In this document: positions 1 to 8,755 of the stretch, piece by piece | Numbering within the stretch: the first letter of the stretch is position 1 | Layout of the letters: every line of letters begins with the position of its first letter | Assembly: GCA_947459425.1 (NCBI GenBank) | Contig: CANHDJ010000017.1 | Span: forward strand, 1 to 63,822 | Direction: 5' to 3' | Origin: Ignavibacteria bacterium | GTDB taxonomy: Bacteria; Bacteroidota; Ignavibacteria; Kapaibacteriales; UBA4661 | DNA length: 63,822 bases | Notes under the pieces: generated by a model | What the model was told of the DNA's origin: nothing | The model's input: only the letters and a program-made list of their open reading frames with translations | Databases searched by the model: none | Program-made: the position numbers and the translations under genes

Positions 1-91
1 TGGCATCGTAGAGCGACTCGACCAGAGCGATCACGGCTTCTTCGCCTTGCTGGTATATCTGCGATATGTCCTTACGGCTGGGACGATTCAT
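1..91 (-). CDS. IS66-family transposase, N-terminal fragment (runs off left edge)
   Basis: Only the first 30 codons are inside the window. They read from the ATG at 91-89 and begin MNRPSRKDISQIYQQGEEAV, continuing into a hydrophobic/acidic stretch ending ESLYDA. The pattern 'I-Y-x-x-G-x-E-A-V-x-A-L-V-E-S-L' is what IS66 transposases (TnpC) carry just before their coiled coil and the NSxNSSxPPS motif. The catalytic DDE core lies outside the window, so completeness and activity cannot be judged. Family call is from memory of the family pattern. Confidence 0.65.
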   Translation of the reverse strand, partial: MNRPSRKDISQIYQQGEEAVIALVESLYDA

Positions 92-155
92 ATGACATTT
101 TGCTATGAAATTTTCATTCCATTTTTTTGATGACCTGACCAGTTACTTTTCAATT

Positions 156-1640
156 ATGACACCACCCACCACCCCAGATTTCAAGAGCTTTGCCGATGTC
201 CGCGCCAATATCATTGGCTACGACGACCTCATTGATACGCCATTTGGGGCAAAACGTATTGTGTATGCGGATTGGATAGCCAGTGGTCGGCTTTATGCAC
301 CAATTGAAAGAATTCTGATTGAAAAATTTGGTCCGCTTGTGGCAAACACCCATACTGAAACAACTGCCACCGGAACCGCTATGACACTTGCTTACCACGA
401 GGCTCAACAGATTATCAAAAATCATGTCGGAGCAAGCCCTGATGACGCTTTGCTGATGGTAGGGTCTGGGATGACCAGCGCTCTGGCAAAATTGCAGAGA
501 ATCTTGGGTCTGAAAGTGCCGGAGCAGCTTCAGGCGTATTGCACTATTCCCGACGATGCCCGTCCTGTAGTGTTTTTGACCCATATGGAGCATCATTCCA
601 ATCAAACGTCGTGGCTGGAAACCATCTGTACGGTCGAAATTATTCGCCCCAATGCGCAGGGACTCGTGGATATGAGCCATTTGGACGAACTGCTCGTCAA
701 ATATGCTGACCGCTCCATGAAAATCGCCTCTATCACGTCGTGTTCCAATGTTACGGGTATTTTTACGCCATATCACGCCATTGCGAAACGAATGCACGAG
801 GCGGGAGGCTGGTGTTTTGTGGATTTTGCCTGTTCCGCTCCGTATGTTCCTATCAATATGCACCCTTCGGACTCTTTAGAGCGATTGGATGCAATTTTCT
901 TCTCGCCACACAAGTTTTTAGGCGGACCCGGTACTCCGGGCGTGTTAATTTTCAACAAGTTGCTCTATTCCCTGCGTGTCCCCGACCAGCCGGGCGGCGG
1001 CACGGTGAAATGGACAAATCCTTGGGGTGAGCATCGGTATATTGAAGACATCGAAGCCCGCGAAGACGGCGGTACGCCAGCGTTCCTGCAAACCATCAAA
1101 GCAGCGCTGGCAATTCGGCTGAAAGACTCTATCGGTGTGGAAGCTATTCGTGAGCGAGAAGAAGTCTTGGTAGAGCGCATATTTGCTGCGTTGCAGGATG
1201 TGCCGAAACTACACGTTTTGGCAAAAGACAATCGGGAGCGCATCGGCATTTTTTCCTTTTTTATTGAGGGAATGCACTACAATCTTGGTGTGAAACTGCT
1301 CAATGACCGCTTCGGTATCCAAACACGCGGTGGATGCTCATGTGCAGGAACATACGGACATTTCCTGCTGAATGTTTCCTACAATTATTCTCACGCCGTC
1401 ACCTGTAAAATTGATGATGGCGATTCTTCGGAGAAGCCAGGCTGGATACGGTTTTCTGCGCATCCATCCATGACCGATGTCGAAGTGGAGTTTATTCTGA
1501 ACGCGATTCGGGAACTTGCTGCCAACCACGAAGAATGGGGGCGGGAATACGTCTATGATGCCGCAAGCAATGAATTTCATCACGTCCACTGGAAAAGCCC
1601 TGCGCACGGAATGGTGCGGGAATGGCTATCGGCAGTCTGA
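156..1640 (+). CDS. Class V aminotransferase-fold PLP enzyme (cysteine desulfurase-like)
   Basis: A 494-residue fold-type I PLP enzyme of the aminotransferase class V / SufS-CsdA superfamily. The Schiff-base lysine is in SPHKFLGGPG (about residue 253). The upstream acidic cofactor residue is in the FVDFACSAP stretch, and a THMEHHSNQTSW motif lies near residue 145-160. Toward the C-terminus RGGCSCAGTYGH supplies cysteines where desulfurases carry the persulfide Cys. It is about 100 residues longer than SufS, as in a Bacteroidota-type subgroup, so the substrate is uncertain. The open frame extends upstream to 105, but the ATG at 156 begins the part that looks like the family. It stands alone, with no suf genes beside it. 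Confidence 0.8.
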   Translation: MTPPTTPDFKSFADVRANIIGYDDLIDTPFGAKRIVYADWIASGRLYAPIERILIEKFGPLVANTHTETTATGTAMTLAYHEAQQIIKNHVGASPDDALLMVGSGMTSALAKLQRILGLKVPEQLQAYCTIPDDARPVVFLTHMEHHSNQTSWLETICTVEIIRPNAQGLVDMSHLDELLVKYADRSMKIASITSCSNVTGIFTPYHAIAKRMHEAGGWCFVDFACSAPYVPINMHPSDSLERLDAIFFSPHKFLGGPGTPGVLIFNKLLYSLRVPDQPGGGTVKWTNPWGEHRYIEDIEAREDGGTPAFLQTIKAALAIRLKDSIGVEAIREREEVLVERIFAALQDVPKLHVLAKDNRERIGIFSFFIEGMHYNLGVKLLNDRFGIQTRGGCSCAGTYGHFLLNVSYNYSHAVTCKIDDGDSSEKPGWIRFSAHPSMTDVEVEFILNAIRELAANHEEWGREYVYDAASNEFHHVHWKSPAHGMVREWLSAV

Positions 1641-1775
1641 CAGGATTGTACAGACAGTGCAATCGCTTCCTGTTCAATCTCCTTTTGTTCATCTCTGGCA
1701 AAATTGTTATCTTGAGCGCTTTATTTACGCTTGTAACTCCATGCCTTTTTTACCCATTTTTTTCTTGATAACACT

Positions 1776-2648
1776 ATGAAAAATTTTACGTTGTTGATGA
1801 TTCTTTGTACGGTTATTTCCACCGTGAGCGCTTTCGCGCAGGAACTCACCAATCTTTCGTTCCTTCAAGGCGGCGGCTATACCTTGATTTTTCGCCATTC
1901 TTCTGCCGATGTCGGTGCCGATAGAGGAGGAACTACGGGACCACTCGTAGATTCATTATGGTGGATGCGTTGTAACTCTACCGATTCTCGCCAACTCAGT
2001 TCAACAGGTCGTAATGAGGCTATGAATATTGGGCGCACCTTCAAACGATTGAATATTAAAATTAGCCGCATTGCTTCGAGCGAGTTTTGTCGGTGTTACG
2101 AAAGTGCAATCTTGATGAATACAGGCTTGCCGCTAACCTTATCACCGGGCTTGACGATGACCCTCTACAATCAAGACCTTCGCCGTCGAACAATTGATTC
2201 ACTTGCTGCCCCCATGCCACCACAAGGTACAAATACGGTCTTAGTTACACATCAAATTGATTTTAGCGATACGCTTTATAGTCGTGTTGCTGCTCTGGCA
2301 TGGAGCGACGCTGCAATCTATCGCAATCGTCTGAACGCTCGCCCCGAATTTATTGGATTTATTCGTGCGGCAACATGGAATCAACAAGCAGTCGGTATTG
2401 CTCGGCAGGATGAAGCACCCGTGAGCGAAATTACGGTTGCTCCCAACCCCACATCAGAAATGCTTTCGCTTAGAACACCTGAAAAGTACAGAGTTCGTAT
2501 TATCAATCAATTAGGTCAAGTCCTCGTGGATGATGACACGCTCAAAGATTCTCGGAGTTTGAATATTGAAGATTGGGCACGAGGCGCATACACGGTGATT
2601 TTCTCAAATAGCAAGCGCACGGTATCGCAGCAATTTCTGAAGAATTAA
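1776..2648 (+). CDS. Secreted histidine phosphatase-family protein with T9SS C-terminal sorting domain
   Basis: A 290-residue exported protein. The N-terminal signal peptide ends at SAFAQ. The body matches the histidine phosphatase (phosphoglycerate mutase) fold: the RH motif is in LIFRHSSADVG, followed by the CNSTDSRQLSSTGRNEA block, SSEFCRCYESA, and the second histidine in VLVTHQIDFSD. The last ~75 residues begin at APNPTSEM and end in a beta-strand-rich segment with RGAYTVIF, the type A sorting domain recognised by the type IX secretion system. It should therefore act outside the outer membrane. The natural substrate is unknown. It is followed by a strong terminator shared with the convergent rhomboid-like gene. 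Confidence 0.8.
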   Translation: MKNFTLLMILCTVISTVSAFAQELTNLSFLQGGGYTLIFRHSSADVGADRGGTTGPLVDSLWWMRCNSTDSRQLSSTGRNEAMNIGRTFKRLNIKISRIASSEFCRCYESAILMNTGLPLTLSPGLTMTLYNQDLRRRTIDSLAAPMPPQGTNTVLVTHQIDFSDTLYSRVAALAWSDAAIYRNRLNARPEFIGFIRAATWNQQAVGIARQDEAPVSEITVAPNPTSEMLSLRTPEKYRVRIINQLGQVLVDDDTLKDSRSLNIEDWARGAYTVIFSNSKRTVSQQFLKN

Positions 2649-2680
2649 GTCATATCGGTTTTCCTGCAAAAAGTGTAAGA

Positions 2681-2724
2681 AAAAAGCCCAAGAACCTCTA
2701 AATAACGAGAGTCTTGGGCTTTTT
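2681..2724. terminator. Bidirectional intrinsic terminator
   Basis: AAAAAGCCCAAGA is mirrored by TCTTGGGCTTTTT across an 18-nt loop, giving a 13-bp stem with an A-run on one side and a T-run on the other. It sits between the convergent histidine-phosphatase and rhomboid-like genes and can end both transcripts. Confidence 0.9.
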
Positions 2725-2750
2725 CTTGTCAATGAGTTTGATTGGTTTTC

Positions 2751-3638
2751 TCAGAGTTTCTTTGCATAGTCTTGCAAAAACTTTCGCTCTGATGGGGTGA
2801 GCGAGGCTTGTCCTTTTTCGTTGATTTTATCCAAAATTTCGTTTAAGTGTTCTTCGTCAAGTGGTGTGTCGTCCTCTTCTTCCTCTGAACGGCGCTCAAT
2901 GCCCGCCAAACGACGATCAGCATCGCCAGAATAGGTGCTGCGCCCAACCGAAGCGGGTGAAGGAGCCGTGGAGCGGCGTGTAGGCTGCTGAGTTGGACGT
3001 TCATCGCGGCGGAAGAGCGAAAATTCGCCAGAAGAGAATTTCCCAAAATAGAGATGCGAGAAAATAAAGCCGAAAAATACCCCAAACCCCGCATCAGCAA
3101 AGGCATTGATGAGCGCAGACGGGTTAAATGAAAGGCTAATAATGCTCCCAGCGACTGCCGCAATGAACATAATACCCAAAAGCATGGTCGCTCTGAGCGG
3201 AACAAGCCCAAAGAGCGAAACCTCGCCCGTTGGGTACAAATAGACGTACAGCGTCAGAACAAACAGCGCCAATGCCGTCGTTCCGGCAAGTGGCACACTG
3301 GAAATCCATAGCACCGGTGCGTATGCCAAGCCATGCACCACTACAAACAACGCTATAATGGCGACAAGGCGGCGCGGCTTCAAAATTCGCTCCACCTCCG
3401 GCGCAAAAAAGTAGAGGACGGCGCTTGAGGAAAGCATCTCCCAAAAACTACTTGATGCAAGGGGATAGGTGAAAAACCGCCAATACTGACCACCGCTCAC
3501 AGATGTAACAGGCACAAGCGCCAGCCACTGCGTAAGTGCGCCACGAAGCGCGAGATTGACAAAATACACCGCGCCCAGCATGAGCAAAAGGCGGTGCGAA
3601 GTCGGAAGCAGTTGCCAAAACAGCATAGCGCGTTCCAA
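2751..3638 (-). CDS. Rhomboid-like integral membrane protein, apparently catalytically inactive
   Basis: A 295-residue polytopic protein with about six hydrophobic segments in the first 200 residues, then a polar charged tail ending LDEEHLNEILDKINEKG...LTPSERKFL. That tail is typical of Bacteroidota rhomboid proteins (DUF6576-like). In active rhomboids TM4 carries GxSG and TM6 carries AHxxG. At the matching places this protein reads PLAGTTALAL and NAFADAGFGVFFG, so the serine and the histidine both appear to be missing. It would then be a pseudoprotease, possibly a membrane chaperone or binding protein like iRhom/derlin. No SD is obvious at the start. Confidence 0.7.
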   Translation of the reverse strand: MERAMLFWQLLPTSHRLLLMLGAVYFVNLALRGALTQWLALVPVTSVSGGQYWRFFTYPLASSSFWEMLSSSAVLYFFAPEVERILKPRRLVAIIALFVVVHGLAYAPVLWISSVPLAGTTALALFVLTLYVYLYPTGEVSLFGLVPLRATMLLGIMFIAAVAGSIISLSFNPSALINAFADAGFGVFFGFIFSHLYFGKFSSGEFSLFRRDERPTQQPTRRSTAPSPASVGRSTYSGDADRRLAGIERRSEEEEDDTPLDEEHLNEILDKINEKGQASLTPSERKFLQDYAKKL

Positions 3639-3783
3639 TAAGCGGTGGAAAGGGAATTTGAGTAGTGTTAAGTTTTGAGTGATAAGTGTTGAGTAAAAAA
3701 AACCGCTAAGTATTTACCAAGCAATGTATTCATCTCAATTTGATTCAACAATTATCAACACACATTGAACATTACCCCAGAGT

Positions 3784-4587
3784 TTAGATAACCGTAAGTT
3801 TGCGGGTTTGCGTAAATCCTGCTGACGTTTCCATACGATATAAATACACACCTCGGCTGAGGCTGGAAACATCCGTCGTAATGCGGTGTACGCCCGGTTC
3901 ATGCTCTTTTTTGACCAGTTCTGATATTTCCTTGCCTAAAATTGAAAGCAGGGAAATCGTTACCATACTTTGTTTTTCAACATTGTATTCTATCGTTGTC
4001 TGCCCCGATGCGGGGTTCGGATAGTTTTGCCCAAGCGAAAAACTCACTTGGCTGTCACCCAAAACCGAGGAAGTGACTAAGCCCGGAATATCAATCTGAA
4101 CAAAATCGTCGCCAGCCCGATACGTTGTGGCAAATGATGGCAGTGGGCGATTTGCCGGTCCGTTCACGACAGCCCCGCGTGCATTAAAGACAGAGCCATG
4201 ACAAAAACAATTGAAACGCCCATTTTGAAAAGGCTCGATGACACAACCCGAATGCGTACACATCTCGGAAAGAGCGGAAAACTCATTCTGTGCGATACGC
4301 GAGACGACAATGCGCCCAAGACTGCGTGGTGCGTTCGGTATGTCCAAACGAATAGACCCATTAACACTACGCAGAGCGGTAAACTCACTAAAGCGAAGCG
4401 TGTAAATGCCTGTTAAGGACGCACCTTTTTCGATCACATCATCGGGAAGAACCTTTGCTAAAACCGTACTTGGTCCGCAACTGGCGGCAATAACCGATAG
4501 CGCAAGGGCATTACGCAAGAACTCACGCCGAGATTGGCGTGATTCTGCCTTATTTGTAGGGGATAAAATATGTAGGGAGTTGTCCAT
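3784..4587 (-). CDS. Rieske [2Fe-2S] protein with twin-arginine signal and T9SS sorting domain
   Basis: A 267-residue redox protein. Box I is CTHSGC (Cys110, His112, Cys115) and box II is CFCHGS (Cys127, Cys129, His130). These give the Cys-His/Cys-His cluster ligands plus the usual disulfide pair (115-129). The N-terminus has SRREFLRNALALS, a good twin-arginine (Tat) signal, followed by AASC that could be a lipobox. The C-terminal ~80 residues start at LGQNYPNPAS and end RGVYLYRMETS..., a T9SS type A sorting domain. The start at 4587 is chosen because AAGGA lies about 9 nt upstream, although the frame is open further. It lies 72 nt downstream of nuoE. The electron partner is unknown. Confidence 0.85.
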   Translation of the reverse strand: MDNSLHILSPTNKAESRQSRREFLRNALALSVIAASCGPSTVLAKVLPDDVIEKGASLTGIYTLRFSEFTALRSVNGSIRLDIPNAPRSLGRIVVSRIAQNEFSALSEMCTHSGCVIEPFQNGRFNCFCHGSVFNARGAVVNGPANRPLPSFATTYRAGDDFVQIDIPGLVTSSVLGDSQVSFSLGQNYPNPASGQTTIEYNVEKQSMVTISLLSILGKEISELVKKEHEPGVHRITTDVSSLSRGVYLYRMETSAGFTQTRKLTVI

Positions 4588-4659
4588 AATCACCATCCTT
4601 TTTATGCTGTGTGATGCGGCGTATTTTCCTCCAAAAAGCCACCGCAATAAATCTCATGC

Positions 4660-5133
4660 TTACGTGAGCGATTCAATGAGCCGCTCAACGTCGGCATAAC
4701 TGACGTTTTCGTGATAATCTTCGTTTATAGCAATCATCGGTGCGCCCCCACAAGCCCCCATGCACTCAACTTCTTCCAGTGAAAGCCGTCCATCGGCGGT
4801 GCATTCGTTGTGTCCGATGCCGTATTTTGCCTTGACTTGCGCAAAAAGCGTGTCGCCGCCGCGCAGCATACAGGAAACATTGGTGCAGACTTGAACGTGG
4901 TACTTACCCATCGGCTTTTTGAAGTACATCGTATAAAACGTTGCCACACCGCGCACGTGCGCAAGCGGGAGCGAAAGCGCTTCGGCAACGCATCGCATCA
5001 CATCGTCCGAGAGCCAGCCCCATTTTGCTTGTGCCATCCAGAGAACGGGCATCAGTGCTGCTTTTCCTTCAGGATAGCGGGCTTTAATGGATTCAATTTT
5101 TTGGAGTTCTTCTGGTGTAAACGTGTACTGCAT
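4660..5133 (-). CDS. nuoE: NADH-quinone oxidoreductase subunit E (24-kDa, thioredoxin-like [2Fe-2S])
   Basis: A 157-residue protein matching the NuoE/HoxE family over its whole length. An N-terminal helical part (FTPEELQKIESIKARYPEGKAALMPVLW) precedes a thioredoxin-like [2Fe-2S] domain. The ligand cysteines are in CTNVSC and CMGACGGAP. In complex I this subunit joins the NADH-oxidising NuoF arm in the cytoplasm. No nuoF or other complex I gene is adjacent, so it could belong to a dispersed complex I or to another NAD-linked flavoprotein. A TTG two codons upstream is possible, but ATG at 5133 is preferred. Confidence 0.9.
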   Translation of the reverse strand: MQYTFTPEELQKIESIKARYPEGKAALMPVLWMAQAKWGWLSDDVMRCVAEALSLPLAHVRGVATFYTMYFKKPMGKYHVQVCTNVSCMLRGGDTLFAQVKAKYGIGHNECTADGRLSLEEVECMGACGGAPMIAINEDYHENVSYADVERLIESLT

Positions 5134-5304
5134 AGTCAAGCGAACAAATTGGGTTGTGGAAAACTGTGCGAAACAGCGTTAGAATAAGGCGCGAAAGCAC
5201 GGTAAACAACGCAAATACAAGTTACACAATTTTGTGGAAAAAACGAATCGGAGATGAAAAGGTTACAATCTTTTTTCGTTGGTGCTTTCCTCAAGCAAGG
5301 TGGG

Positions 5305-6228
5305 CTACGATTTTTTCAACAACAAATGCGTCTTCATCCACAATCGCAGTGCAATTAAGAATTTATGCGCCGTCGAGACGGAAATCTTTCCTTTGTAAAC
5401 GTTGTAATCCGCAATTTCAATTTTTTCCAATAATCGGTAATAAATTGCATCCATAATTTGCGCTGCAAACATCGTGATACTTTCGTCTGGACGCAAGGCA
5501 GCACGGGCTTTGTGGTAATATTCCCGCGCACGGCGGGCTTCAAATCGCATCAGTTCCACAAAATTTTCGTTGTAAATATTACGCTGCAATTCTTCTTCGC
5601 TGTAATGGAATCGCTCCAAATCCTCCTGCGGCAAGTAAATACGCCCGTTGTCGCTGTCTGCCTTAATATCCCGAAGAATATTGGTTAATTGCAGCGCATA
5701 GCCCAGATTTACTGCATATTCCTTGGTTTCATCGTATTTGTAGCCAAAAATTTCAATGGATATTAAGCCTACGATACTTGCGACGCTGTAACAATATTCT
5801 TTCAATTCTTCAAACGTCTTGTAACGGTGCTGCACAAGGTCGCGTTCACAGCCATCGATCAGGGTTTGCAGATATTGCTGGGGAATGGAAAACCGATTGA
5901 CAACCGCCGTAAGCGGCAGCATAATCGGATGCGTCGAAGTGCCGCTATAACAGCGCTCTACCTCGCGCCGCCAACGGTCAAGCCGTTCGCGCTTTCGCTG
6001 CGTGGCGGCGTGGAGGCTCACATCCGCACCGAGACTGCTTTGCGGTGTATCTATATCCACAATATCGTCGGTGTAGCGGCAAAAAGCATAGACCGTGTGA
6101 ATCGCCTCGCGCTCCTCTTTTGGCAGGAGCGAAAAGGAGTAGAAAAAATTGGTCGTGTTATGTTGCGGAAGCGGCAAGGTATCTTCAAGCGAAGAATCTA
6201 TGCCAGTATTGGTCAGCAGAGTAGCCAT
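5305..6228 (-). CDS. hpnD: Presqualene diphosphate synthase HpnD (squalene/phytoene synthase family)
   Basis: A 307-residue trans-isoprenyl diphosphate synthase of the head-to-head type. The two Asp-rich Mg-diphosphate sites are FCRYTDDIVD (first) and LTNILRDIKAD (second), with RIYLPQEDL after the second as in HpnD. In bacteria HpnD condenses two farnesyl diphosphates to presqualene diphosphate, which HpnC hydrolyses to hydroxysqualene. The hpnC-type gene lies directly upstream on the same strand with a 56-nt gap. Assignment as HpnD rather than phytoene synthase rests on the pairing with HpnC and on the motif spacing. The reducing partner HpnE is not in the window. Confidence 0.8.
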   Translation of the reverse strand: MATLLTNTGIDSSLEDTLPLPQHNTTNFFYSFSLLPKEEREAIHTVYAFCRYTDDIVDIDTPQSSLGADVSLHAATQRKRERLDRWRREVERCYSGTSTHPIMLPLTAVVNRFSIPQQYLQTLIDGCERDLVQHRYKTFEELKEYCYSVASIVGLISIEIFGYKYDETKEYAVNLGYALQLTNILRDIKADSDNGRIYLPQEDLERFHYSEEELQRNIYNENFVELMRFEARRAREYYHKARAALRPDESITMFAAQIMDAIYYRLLEKIEIADYNVYKGKISVSTAHKFLIALRLWMKTHLLLKKS

Positions 6229-6284
6229 GGTTGCACCCTCGGCGAGGTTGAGCGTTAAAACAATTTTGGGGACAAAACGAGCAT

Positions 6285-7247
6285 TTATCGGGTAAAGAAG
6301 AGCCGAACAGACCGCGCAAGAAGCGCCGGAACATCACGTTGGGAAATGCTGACGCGGTGAAACAAGATGCGGTGTTGCTGCTCGTAGGCAGCACGGACAA
6401 TGCGCTCTCCGCCTGCGATGGTCAGAGAAAGTTCCGCCCGAAGCCGCTTGTGCGGAATTGTCGGAAGTAAAGCTCTGCCGTGTGCAAAATACGACTTTGT
6501 TTGCTGAAAAAGAAGCGTAAAGCATTGAGAAAATCGTTCCTTAACCAAATTTAACGCGGAGTCGCCGGATTCTTTGCGAGAATTATCGTAGAGTGCCAGC
6601 AAATTTGCGCTTTCTAAGCCGCATTGCTGCAAGACTGCTTGCGGAATAAAGACCCGTCCGATAGGCAAATCCCGCGAAAAATCTTGCCAAAAATTTGCCA
6701 ACTGCAAGCCCGTACAAACCGCATCCGACAGCACCGCCCGTTCAGGCGTGTACAAATCAAAGAGCCGCAAGACCAATTCGCCGACGGGATTTGCCGAATG
6801 AGCGCAGTAATACTCCAAGTCTTGGAAGGTTTCGGCTTGGCGAAAGGCAGCATCCATGCGGAAGGCGGCGAGGAGTTTTTGAAACGGCAGCACGGGTAGG
6901 GATTTTGCCATGATGGTTTCATGAAGCGCTTGGAAAATAGGATTGCCACGTGTTTCGAGAGGATTGAGCAAAAGGCGCTCCAATGCTTCCAGAGCAGCAA
7001 ATTTTTTCGCTTCATCGTTGGGGGAAAGTTCGTCGGCAACATCGTCGGCAAGACGCGAAAAGGCATAAATGCTGTAAAAATGCGGCTGCAAATGACGCGG
7101 AATAAGCAGTGAGCCAACGGGAAAATTTTCGTAATGTCCAAGCGCCAGTCGCCGACAAAACGCCTGACTCTCTGCAAGCGAATCAGCAACAAAGCGCCCA
7201 CCGGAGGGGGTAGTGAGTTCGAGAAGTTCTTGGGTGGAAAATTTCAT
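6285..7247 (-). CDS. hpnC: Hydroxysqualene synthase HpnC (squalene/phytoene synthase family)
   Basis: A 320-residue squalene/phytoene synthase homologue. The first Asp-rich motif is FSRLADDVADE and the second is LANFWQDFSRD, followed by RVFIPQAVL. The preceding HYENFPVGSLLIPRHLQPHFYSIYAF is characteristic of HpnC, which converts presqualene diphosphate to hydroxysqualene for hopanoid synthesis. It is the first gene of a two-gene unit with hpnD. The start is the ATG at 7247, close to the divergent kinase gene, so the two share an upstream region of about 107 nt. Confidence 0.85.
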   Translation of the reverse strand: MKFSTQELLELTTPSGGRFVADSLAESQAFCRRLALGHYENFPVGSLLIPRHLQPHFYSIYAFSRLADDVADELSPNDEAKKFAALEALERLLLNPLETRGNPIFQALHETIMAKSLPVLPFQKLLAAFRMDAAFRQAETFQDLEYYCAHSANPVGELVLRLFDLYTPERAVLSDAVCTGLQLANFWQDFSRDLPIGRVFIPQAVLQQCGLESANLLALYDNSRKESGDSALNLVKERFSQCFTLLFQQTKSYFAHGRALLPTIPHKRLRAELSLTIAGGERIVRAAYEQQHRILFHRVSISQRDVPALLARSVRLFFTR

Positions 7248-7354
7248 GCGGTTTCTTCTGCAACTGCTTGGCTAATTCTGCATCTCTGCGTAGATTGTGG
7301 ATTGGTGCGCCTTTGTGTGCGCACGCACGTATCTTCGTAATCTACATTATCCCG

Positions 7355-8695
7355 ATGAAAACACCAACGCTAAAACTTTCTGGATTCAAGCCAACAACGG
7401 GCAAGCCCGGTAAGCCGGGGTTGACGGCGAATCAAATCAAGGTTTTGCTGATAACCATCGGCATCCTGATTAGCGCAACCGTGCTGCTCTACACGCAATA
7501 CCTCGTTTCACAACTGCGGGCAAAAGAAGAAAGTGTCGTGAAATTTTACGCTAATGTCATACAGCATTACGCAGAAAAGGGAATGGACGACAATGAAAAA
7601 GACGACAAGGTCGATTACACCTACTATCTCGAAGGCATCACGCCAACGATTAACTTTCCTGTTGTGCTTGCCAGCGCCGACGATGAGCCATCGAAACCCT
7701 ATTTACAATCGTCGCTGAACGTGCTGGATTCTGCCGTCGCCGTGCAGATGACCGAAGAGCAGCAACGGCAGATGCTCAAACGCACAATAGCTGAGATGGG
7801 TGAAGTCTATAAACCGCTTGAAATAAAGCTGGGGCAGATGGTGATTCAAAAAGTGTATTACGCCAATTCCAATCTTGTACGGAATTTGATGCTGTTTCCG
7901 TATATCGAAATTTTGGTCGTGGCAGGCTTCATTTTTCTGGGCTATATCGCCTTTAACTACGTCAGAACGGCGGAGCAGTCGAATGTATGGGTCGGGCTGG
8001 CAAAAGAAGCCGCTCACCAGCTTGGAACGCCACTTTCCAGTCTTTTGGCATGGCTGGAAATTACCAAAATGGATGCCGACAATCCCGAACAAGTCCGCGA
8101 AATTGTTGCTCAAATGGAACAAGATGTTGACCGATTGAGCAAGATTTCGCAGCGTTTTTCCAAGATTGGGTCGCTTCCGGAGATGAAAGAAGAGAATATT
8201 TCTGCGATTATTGCAAATGTGATTATTTACTTTGAACATCGCCTACCACACCTCGGTAAACGTGTCAAAATCAAGAAAAGTATCCAAGACAACATCACAC
8301 TCCGCATCAATGCTGAACTTTTTGAATGGGTGATAGAAAACCTTGTCAAAAACGCTGCCGAAGCTATGGAATCAGGCGGCGGCATCATTGATATCCTCTT
8401 GGAACAGCGCGGCGCAAAGACCGTCATTCTTGTCTGCGACAACGGTAAGGGCATGACTCCCAAAATTCGCCGCGAGGTATTCAAGCCGGGCTTCAGTACG
8501 AAAAAGCGTGGCTGGGGCTTGGGACTGAGCCTTTGTAAGCGGATTATTGAGGATTATCACGGGGGAAAAATCGGCATCAAAGACACCGCGCCCGGCAAAG
8601 GAACAGTCTTTGCCATAGAACTACCAAATTTGAAAAAAGACACCAAAGAAAGCCCCTCTATGGTGAAAAACCTTCCTCAAAATCTGCCTGTTTGA
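7355..8695 (+). CDS. Membrane sensor histidine kinase
   Basis: A 446-residue kinase. TM1 (about 28-48) and TM2 (about 178-200) enclose an extracytoplasmic sensor domain of ~130 residues with no recognised fold. The dimerisation helix carries the phosphoacceptor in AAHQLGTPLSSLLAWLE (His221). The ATPase domain has NLVKNAAEAM (N box), DNGKGM (G1) and KRGWGLGLSL (G2). The H-box form AHQLGTPLSS is common in FCB-group kinases. No response regulator is next to it, so it is an orphan kinase. The open frame extends upstream to 7268 but the N-terminus looks natural from ATG 7355. It is followed by moeA after 60 nt. Confidence 0.88.
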   Translation: MKTPTLKLSGFKPTTGKPGKPGLTANQIKVLLITIGILISATVLLYTQYLVSQLRAKEESVVKFYANVIQHYAEKGMDDNEKDDKVDYTYYLEGITPTINFPVVLASADDEPSKPYLQSSLNVLDSAVAVQMTEEQQRQMLKRTIAEMGEVYKPLEIKLGQMVIQKVYYANSNLVRNLMLFPYIEILVVAGFIFLGYIAFNYVRTAEQSNVWVGLAKEAAHQLGTPLSSLLAWLEITKMDADNPEQVREIVAQMEQDVDRLSKISQRFSKIGSLPEMKEENISAIIANVIIYFEHRLPHLGKRVKIKKSIQDNITLRINAELFEWVIENLVKNAAEAMESGGGIIDILLEQRGAKTVILVCDNGKGMTPKIRREVFKPGFSTKKRGWGLGLSLCKRIIEDYHGGKIGIKDTAPGKGTVFAIELPNLKKDTKESPSMVKNLPQNLPV

Positions 8696-8755
8696 ATCAT
8701 TTGTTTCGTGAATTATTTTTAGAAACCATCTGAAAACTACCCATTGACCCGCACT

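Noticed and set aside
1877-2071. Short minus-strand frame inside the histidine phosphatase gene
   Set aside because: Shadow frame without start signal or similarity.
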